Assembly: GCA_020633415.1 (NCBI GenBank)
Contig: JACKDQ010000015.1
Span: 1 to 64,000, forward strand
Reading direction: 5' to 3'
DNA from: Deltaproteobacteria bacterium
Lineage (GTDB): Bacteria > Myxococcota_A > Polyangia > GCA-2747355
DNA: 64,000 nucleotides
Part shown: in pieces, positions 60,727 through 64,000 of the stretch
Position numbering within the stretch: the first letter of the stretch is position 1
Layout: every line of letters begins with the position of its first letter
The notes under the pieces: generated by a model
What the model was told of the DNA's origin: nothing
Databases searched by the model: none
The model's input: only the letters and a program-made list of their open reading frames with translations
Made by a program: the position numbers and the translations under genes

Positions 60727-61257
60727 ATGAAGAATTCTCGCAATCTAACTTACGTTTTGATCTTGGCCCTGGTGGGTGGTTGCAGCGACGACAAAACCGG
60801 AACGCCGAAAAAAGACAGCTCGGTGGTGGTCGATACCGGCACCAAGAGCGATAGCGGTGCCACTGCCGATAGCACGATCATCCTGCCAGATACCTCAGTG
60901 ACCCCCGATGGCGCCGTGACCAATGGGACCTTTGGTAAACCCTGCAGCGTTGGTGGCTGCACCGGCGACAGCTGTATCCGCGGCACCAACTGGCCGGGCG
61001 AAGGGATTTGCACCAAGCCCTGCACCACACCGGGTGGCGCCGAGATTTGCCCGGGTGCTCCAGCCGGTACCAACGCGCGTTGCATCTTCTCGAGTCAAGG
61101 TGGCAACTGCCCGTGCTACTGCGCCTTCTTCTGCGAAGACAATCGTACGGGGACCAAGCAAACCTGGACCTGTCCGACGGGAACCGAGTGCGTCGTGCCG
61201 ATCGCCGATACGAACGGCAAGGAAGTAGGAAAGATCTGTGCACCGCTGGCCAAGTAA
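60727..61257 (+). CDS. Cys-rich lipoprotein, first of paralogous pair
   Basis: A 176-residue protein with a clear lipobox (LALVGGC, Cys 19) followed by an Asp/Ser/Thr-rich linker and a domain with fourteen Cys (from KPCSVGGCTGDSC to GKICAPLAK), presumably disulfide-bonded in the periplasm or on the surface. No family recognised, but similar Cys-rich lipoproteins with this linker type are common in myxobacteria. GGAGGG precedes the ATG. The next gene is a shorter paralogue overlapping it by 20 bases. Confidence 0.82.
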   Translation: MKNSRNLTYVLILALVGGCSDDKTGTPKKDSSVVVDTGTKSDSGATADSTIILPDTSVTPDGAVTNGTFGKPCSVGGCTGDSCIRGTNWPGEGICTKPCTTPGGAEICPGAPAGTNARCIFSSQGGNCPCYCAFFCEDNRTGTKQTWTCPTGTECVVPIADTNGKEVGKICAPLAK

Positions 61258-61708
61258 CCTCGTAGCGCTCCTTCTCGCCCTGCTGTGGATCGGTGTGTTC
61301 GGCGGATGCGCCAGCGATGATGCTGCTCAGACGCCCGATGCTGCGCTGGTCGATGCGGGGCCGAATCTGCCCGACGAGCCATTCGGGCGGGCATGCACCA
61401 ACATCGGTCAGATCTGCAAGGACGTTGACCCAGCCGGCTATCCGCTGACCTGCATCGCATTGCAGGGTGGCTCGTCCGGAAAAGGCTTCTGTACGCGGCA
61501 GTGTCAGCCCAATGGTCCCGAGTGCACCGGCGTCCCCAACGGCATGTGGGCGACTTGTGCGATTCAGGATCCCGGCAACGACGCCGGCCCCGGACCGATG
61601 TACTGTGGCTTTGCCTGCGTCGGTGGCGGCGGCCGAACCTGGTATTGTCCGCCGTCGATGGCCTGCGGTGCCAAATCCGATGCTGGGACGGCCAGCTGCC
61701 TCCCCTAA
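61238..61708 (+). CDS. Cys-rich lipoprotein, second of paralogous pair
   Basis: A 156-residue protein with lipobox IGVFGGC (Cys 24) and a domain with twelve Cys after the linker. Cys spacing and several positions match the previous gene (for example FGRAC, KGFCTRQC and RTWYCPPSMAC against FGKPC, EGICTKPC and QTWTCPTGTEC), so the two arose by duplication. The start is GTG 61238, inside the upstream gene, with AGGA 8 bases before it. Function unknown. Confidence 0.82.
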   Translation: MHRWPSNLVALLLALLWIGVFGGCASDDAAQTPDAALVDAGPNLPDEPFGRACTNIGQICKDVDPAGYPLTCIALQGGSSGKGFCTRQCQPNGPECTGVPNGMWATCAIQDPGNDAGPGPMYCGFACVGGGGRTWYCPPSMACGAKSDAGTASCLP

Positions 61709-61808
61709 GCGCCGGCTGCTAGCCCAACTCAAGGGCTGAGCGCCCCGCTCAGTTTTCGCGACCTGCCAGTTTTTCGCCCGAGGGTTTAGCCCATGGTAGC
61801 GTTTTGTC

Positions 61809-63251
61809 GTGCAATTCGCCGACAAGATCGCACGACCGCTTGTTCCCGGGTTGACCTCGCGGCGCGCACTACGCGCGCTGGCTTTGCTGCCCTCGCTAGT
61901 AACAGCGGCCCTCTTAGTCGCCGCACCATTTCTGTACCTCGGCTCCCTCGCCGAGGATGCTCCGCTGCTGCCGGGGCTGCAGCTGGGCGGCGTGACGCCG
62001 TCGACGGGGAACTTGTCGCCGGCTGTCGCGGCCTATCTCGATCAAACCGTCGCGATCACCGCAGGCGAACAGCGCCTGGAAACCACGCGACGCGCGTTGG
62101 GCACCAAGCTCGACCTTGAGGCCACGCGACGCACCCTGCAGCGTCTTGGACGCCGTGGCCTGCCATTAGACGATCTCTTTCAGCGTCTGCGGATCATGTT
62201 GTTCGGCTTAGACATTTCCCCGGTGATCGTCGCCGTCGACCCGTCGGCAAGTGCAAAGCTGGTTCGTCAGCTGAAAACGCGCGTCGATCGGCCGGCGATC
62301 GCCGCACACCTCGACTTGAGCGCCGGTCGCGTGATCCGCTCATTGCCCGGTCGACGCCTTGGTGTGTTTGACGGGGTGGCCGCCCTGCAAGCAGCGCTAC
62401 TTTTGGGCCAGCGCCAGATCGACCTTCCCGTCGAGCAGCTTAAGGCCGAGGACCCGATGCGGCTCGAGCAGATCGAGATCGGCCACGTTCTTGGACGCTT
62501 TGAAACCATCTACAGCCTCAAACAACCGGATCGCGATCGCGCCCACAATCTCAAAGTCGGTGCGGCACGGCTCGACGGACACGTCATCGGACCGGGCGAG
62601 CGATTCTCTTTCAATGAGGTCGTCGGGGCGCGCACCCTGGAAGACGGCTACCGAACGGCCGCGGTGATCTCTCAAGGTGAGCTCGTCGACGGACCTGCCG
62701 GGGGCGCTTGTCAGCTCTCGAGCACACTTTTTGCGGCAGCATTTTTCGCCGGTCTTGAGCTGGATAGCTCGAGGCCACACTCGATTCCCTCGGGCTACAT
62801 CAAGATGGGCCTCGACGCGACGGTTGTTTATCCCTCGGTGGACCTGGTTGTGCGCAATCCGTTTCCCTTTGCCGTGGTGGTCCACATGCGAGTCAGTCGC
62901 GGAAAGGTCATCGCCGAAATTCGTGGACGGCAGCGCCCCTTCAAGCGCGTGTTCTTCGAGCGCCAAATCAAGCAGCGCTTGCCGTTCGAAGAGGTATACC
63001 GCGACGATTTGACGATCCCGCGCGGCCAGCAGGAGATCGCTCAACGTGGCATCGCTGGTTACGTGATCGAGCGGCGAAGAATACTCATCGCCCTCGATGG
63101 AACCCGCAGGGTCGAGCGTCGCGAACTTCGTTATCCGCCAACAGTTCAGATCGTTCGGCGCGGCAAGGGGCCGGCCCGAGCGGACTATTCGCCGCCAGCT
63201 CGCCCAGCGCCCTACGGAAATCCACCGGAGACCCTGCGCTTGAGCCAATAG
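61809..63251 (+). CDS. VanW-family envelope protein
   Basis: A 480-residue protein with one N-terminal transmembrane segment (about 28-45, LLPSLVTAALLVAAPFLYLG). A YoaR-like putative peptidoglycan-binding region (about 60-230) is followed by the VanW domain (about 245-370), recognised from RAHNLKVGAARLDG, GERFSFNEVVGARTLEDGY and GGACQLSSTLFAAAF, and a G5-like/basic tail. VanW proteins are linked to cell-wall glycan and sometimes vancomycin resistance clusters; biochemical role unknown. The start is a GTG at 61809 without a strong ribosome site. Confidence 0.88.
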   Translation: MQFADKIARPLVPGLTSRRALRALALLPSLVTAALLVAAPFLYLGSLAEDAPLLPGLQLGGVTPSTGNLSPAVAAYLDQTVAITAGEQRLETTRRALGTKLDLEATRRTLQRLGRRGLPLDDLFQRLRIMLFGLDISPVIVAVDPSASAKLVRQLKTRVDRPAIAAHLDLSAGRVIRSLPGRRLGVFDGVAALQAALLLGQRQIDLPVEQLKAEDPMRLEQIEIGHVLGRFETIYSLKQPDRDRAHNLKVGAARLDGHVIGPGERFSFNEVVGARTLEDGYRTAAVISQGELVDGPAGGACQLSSTLFAAAFFAGLELDSSRPHSIPSGYIKMGLDATVVYPSVDLVVRNPFPFAVVVHMRVSRGKVIAEIRGRQRPFKRVFFERQIKQRLPFEEVYRDDLTIPRGQQEIAQRGIAGYVIERRRILIALDGTRRVERRELRYPPTVQIVRRGKGPARADYSPPARPAPYGNPPETLRLSQ

Positions 63252-63341
63252 CACTGACTCTGTTTGTCCCATTGATCACGGCTGCTTGGCACGTCGGTCG
63301 GTGAACTTGACAGCTCAAAGCTTCAGCGAAAAGATGGCTTG

Positions 63342-64000
63342 GTGAGTGCGATCGACGCCCACTGGCTTGTCGAATATGGCCTACTAGATCCTGCTGAGGT
63401 GGCCGACCTAGAGACGGCGCCGCCTGGCGGACTGCTGCGATCGCTGATCGCGCAGGGCGTGCTCGACGATCGCCAGCTCGCTCAAACGCTCTCCCAGCGC
63501 CTCGCGCTGCCACTTGTTGGGGAGCTCGAACTGTCAGCGATTCCAGCCGAGGTAATCGATCGTCTCAGTGCTGAGGTGGCGGTTGAACATGCGGCGATTC
63601 CGATCCGCCTCGAAGCCGACGGCGTTCTGCGCGTCGCGATGCTCGATCCCACCGAAGGGCAAGATGAGGTGTCGTTCTTTTGTGGCGGCGAGATCTTGCG
63701 CGCCGTTGCCCCAGCTTCGTTGATCGAGCAAGCGCTGTTCGCATACTACGACTACCGCCCATTGCCGAGCTACGACCCCCAGCCTGCCTCCGGAGAGTTA
63801 GCTGACTTGTTTCCCCAGCGGCGGACCGACGGTGCCGTCCCGCTTTATCGCACCAAGGAGACGAGCGCTGAGCAGGTCGCCGTGCGATTGCTACCCAGGC
63901 CAACGGCGGATCCGCTGCGGACCGTCAGGCCACCGTCCGATGGTTTGGCTCGCGTTGATACTGATCCCCACGCGGCTTCGGGGCCGCCGGTTCATTTTGC
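63342..64000 (+). CDS. GspE/PilB-type N-terminal (MshEN) domain protein, partial
   Basis: An open frame from GTG 63342 to the window end (219 codons, 3' part missing). The first 150 residues match the MshEN/GspE N-terminal domain found on type II secretion and type IV pilus ATPases: LVEYGLLDPAEVADLE, LLRSLIAQGVLDDRQLAQTL and the IPIRLEADGVLRVAMLDPTE block. A disordered Pro/Asp-rich linker follows. The ATPase domain, if present, lies outside the window; stand-alone MshEN proteins also exist. A TTG at 63339 is an alternative start. Confidence 0.75.
   Translation, partial: MSAIDAHWLVEYGLLDPAEVADLETAPPGGLLRSLIAQGVLDDRQLAQTLSQRLALPLVGELELSAIPAEVIDRLSAEVAVEHAAIPIRLEADGVLRVAMLDPTEGQDEVSFFCGGEILRAVAPASLIEQALFAYYDYRPLPSYDPQPASGELADLFPQRRTDGAVPLYRTKETSAEQVAVRLLPRPTADPLRTVRPPSDGLARVDTDPHAASGPPVHF

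Overview
The window looks like chromosomal DNA of a Gram-negative bacterium from the Myxococcota or a neighbouring former-deltaproteobacterial lineage, perhaps an uncultured one. The evidence is indirect: fairly high GC, FHA/sigma-54 enhancer-binding proteins, three Hanks-type Ser/Thr kinases with membrane anchors and C-terminal beta domains, many secreted or lipidated proteins, large TPR proteins and Cys-rich Asp/Thr/Ser-linker lipoproteins. I see no CRISPR array, insertion sequence, integrase or phage gene.

Layout. 1-5.8 kb: a cut-off secreted protein, an FHA/sigma-54 regulator with two hairpins behind it, a DUF3626 protein coupled to a polysaccharide deacetylase, a small beta-barrel-like protein, tRNA-Arg(CCT) and a cupin. 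5.8-7.1 kb: little or no convincing coding. 7.1-19.5 kb: one tightly packed minus-strand run of ten genes: a glycerophosphotransferase-like glycosyltransferase, SpsF/NeuA-type cytidylyltransferase, split transketolase, SDR, NeuB-type synthase, sterol-desaturase-family hydroxylase, RND exporter, Omp85-type barrel and a lipoprotein with kinase-like motifs. A flippase-like membrane protein and a GT39-type glycosyltransferase lie divergently beside it (19.6-22.2 kb). I infer a surface glycolipid synthesis and export locus; it is the most interesting part of the window.

22.3-29.1 kb is housekeeping on the minus strand: tRNA-Val, thrS, rpmI, rplT, ihfA, a MerR regulator, tRNA-Pro, surE, pcm, an NlpD-like M23 lipoprotein and apt. 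infC and pheST are missing from their usual places and ThrRS has no TGS domain. 29.2-44 kb is regulatory and envelope-related: a UbiB/ABC1 kinase, a Ser/Thr kinase coupled to a TPR membrane protein, a second FHA(GAF)/sigma-54 activator, two surface lipoproteins, a DEAD-box helicase and two more Ser/Thr kinases. 44-54.3 kb is a three-gene operon of two giant TPR proteins and a lipoprotein, closed by a clear terminator; both giants end in what looks like a catalytically dead M48-peptidase fold.

54.7-64 kb: imidazolonepropionase (hutI) coupled to a TPR protein, an LptE-like lipoprotein, a metallophosphoesterase, an OmpA-family protein of unusual architecture, two paralogous Cys-rich lipoproteins, a VanW-family protein and the start of a GspE/PilB-like protein cut by the window end. 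Four promoters with a TTGACA-like -35 (tRNA-Arg, tRNA-Pro, tRNA-Val, ihfA) suggest a conventional sigma-70 consensus in this organism.
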